From: Actinacidiphila fildesensis
Lineage (GTDB): Bacteria; Actinomycetota; Actinomycetes; Streptomycetales; Streptomycetaceae
DNA: 64,000 bases
Strand: one strand, 5' to 3'
NCBI RefSeq assembly: GCF_042652185.1
Contig: NZ_JBHSIX010000023.1
Below the pieces are notes generated by a model that had not been told where the DNA came from, ran no database searches, and saw only the letters and a program-made list of their open reading frames with translations. The first letter of the stretch is position 1. Each line of letters opens with the position of its first letter. Below are positions 63,421 through 64,000 of this stretch, one piece after another. Both the position numbers and the translations under genes were made by a program.

Positions 63421-64000
63421 ATGGAGATCCTCGCTTTCATTCCCAGTCCGTCCAGCGGTGTGGTGTACCTCGGACCCATCCCGCTCCGCGGCTACGCGTT
63501 CTGCATCATCATCGGCGTCTTCGTAGCCGTCTGGCTCGGAAACAAGCGGTGGGTGGCCCGCGGTGGCCAGAAGGGGACCGTCGCGGACATCGCCGTGTGG
63601 GCGGTGCCCTTCGGACTCGTCGGCGGCCGGCTCTACCACGTCATCACCGACTACGAGCTGTACTTCGGTGACGGCAAGGACTGGGTCAACGCGTTCAAGA
63701 TCTGGGAGGGCGGCCTCGGCATCTGGGGCGCGATCGCGCTCGGTGCGGTCGGCGCCTGGATCGGCTGCCGCCGCCGGGGCATCCCGCTGCCGGCCTGGGC
63801 GGACGCCCTCGCCCCGGGCATCGCGCTGGCGCAGGCCTGCGGCCGCTGGGGCAACTGGTTCAACCAGGAGCTCTACGGGCGCGCCACCGACCTGCCGTGG
63901 GCGCTGAAGATCAGCGCCACCGACAGCCACCCGGGCGGCACCTACCACCCGACGTTCCTGTACGAGTCGCTGTGGTGCGTCGGTGTCGCGCTGCTGGTGA
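63421..64000 (+). CDS. lgt: Prolipoprotein diacylglyceryl transferase Lgt, 3' partial
   Basis: Membrane enzyme attaching diacylglycerol to the lipobox cysteine, upstream of LspA in the lipoprotein pathway. 193 codons are visible before the window ends. Hydrophobic segments and the family motifs GGRLYHVITDYELY (catalytic His/Tyr region) and CGRWGNWFNQELYG are intact. The ATG at 63421 gives MEILAFIPSPSSGV. A TAGCGT box ends 10 bases before the ATG. The rest of the gene lies past the end of the window. Confidence 0.94.
   Translation, partial: MEILAFIPSPSSGVVYLGPIPLRGYAFCIIIGVFVAVWLGNKRWVARGGQKGTVADIAVWAVPFGLVGGRLYHVITDYELYFGDGKDWVNAFKIWEGGLGIWGAIALGAVGAWIGCRRRGIPLPAWADALAPGIALAQACGRWGNWFNQELYGRATDLPWALKISATDSHPGGTYHPTFLYESLWCVGVALLV

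Overview
This is a high-GC (about 70 percent) actinobacterial chromosome segment, almost certainly from a member of the Streptomycetaceae (Streptomyces or a close genus). The grounds are GTG starts, ATGA/GTGA gene overlaps, leaderless promoters with a TAnnnT box 6-8 bases before the start codon, a Gln/Met/Pro-rich DivIVA, PriA (HisA/TrpF) in the his operon, TrpM between trpC and trpB, and a T-box in front of ileS. No rRNA, tRNA, CRISPR array, transposase or prophage gene was seen.

Layout. (1) 1-15510: division and cell wall cluster ftsI(partial)-murE-murF-mraY-murD-ftsW-murG-ftsQ-ftsZ-ylmE-sepF-ylmG-divIVA. ylmD, normally between ftsZ and ylmE in Streptomyces, is absent. (2) 15511-25717: ileS (minus, T-box leader, exchanged HIGH motif), DksA/TraR protein, lspA, an RluD-type pseudouridine synthase, a GNAT, a CPA1 antiporter, an MscS channel and a dienelactone hydrolase-like protein. 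(3) 25722-37821: M43 metalloprotease, DsbA-like protein with a membrane partner, DUF2252 protein, a 53-residue basic protein, NYN protein, an ABC exporter, a 24-residue bL37-like ribosomal protein, YbaK, a LON-domain protein and a beta-helix membrane protein. (4) 37954-43682: hisD-hisC-hisB-(50-residue membrane protein)-hisH-priA-ridA-hisF, nearly all translationally coupled. (5) 43696-48070: sdhCAB facing a LysR regulator across a perfect T-N11-A palindrome. (6) 48111-50192: TIGR03085 protein, a secreted-domain membrane protein and hisI, separated from its operon. (7) 50324-54132: a five-gene overlapping operon (WXG-like small protein, unknown protein, WXG-containing polymorphic-toxin-like protein, candidate immunity protein, SseB-like protein) lying between hisI and trpE. 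(8) 54169-64000: trpE, an S53 peptidase with a TTG start, the trp-associated membrane protein, HGxxPAAW and DUF2752 proteins, trpC-trpM-trpB-trpA, a second DsbA-like protein, and the start of lgt.

How the genes fit together. The first block makes lipid II and places the septum and the growing tip. The his and trp genes share one isomerase: no trpF was seen, and PriA can serve both pathways. The sdh, toxin-like and disulfide modules sit inside this conserved amino-acid neighbourhood. The best candidate for an undescribed system is the 50324-54132 operon, whose C-terminal effector domain and downstream partner I could not assign to a family.
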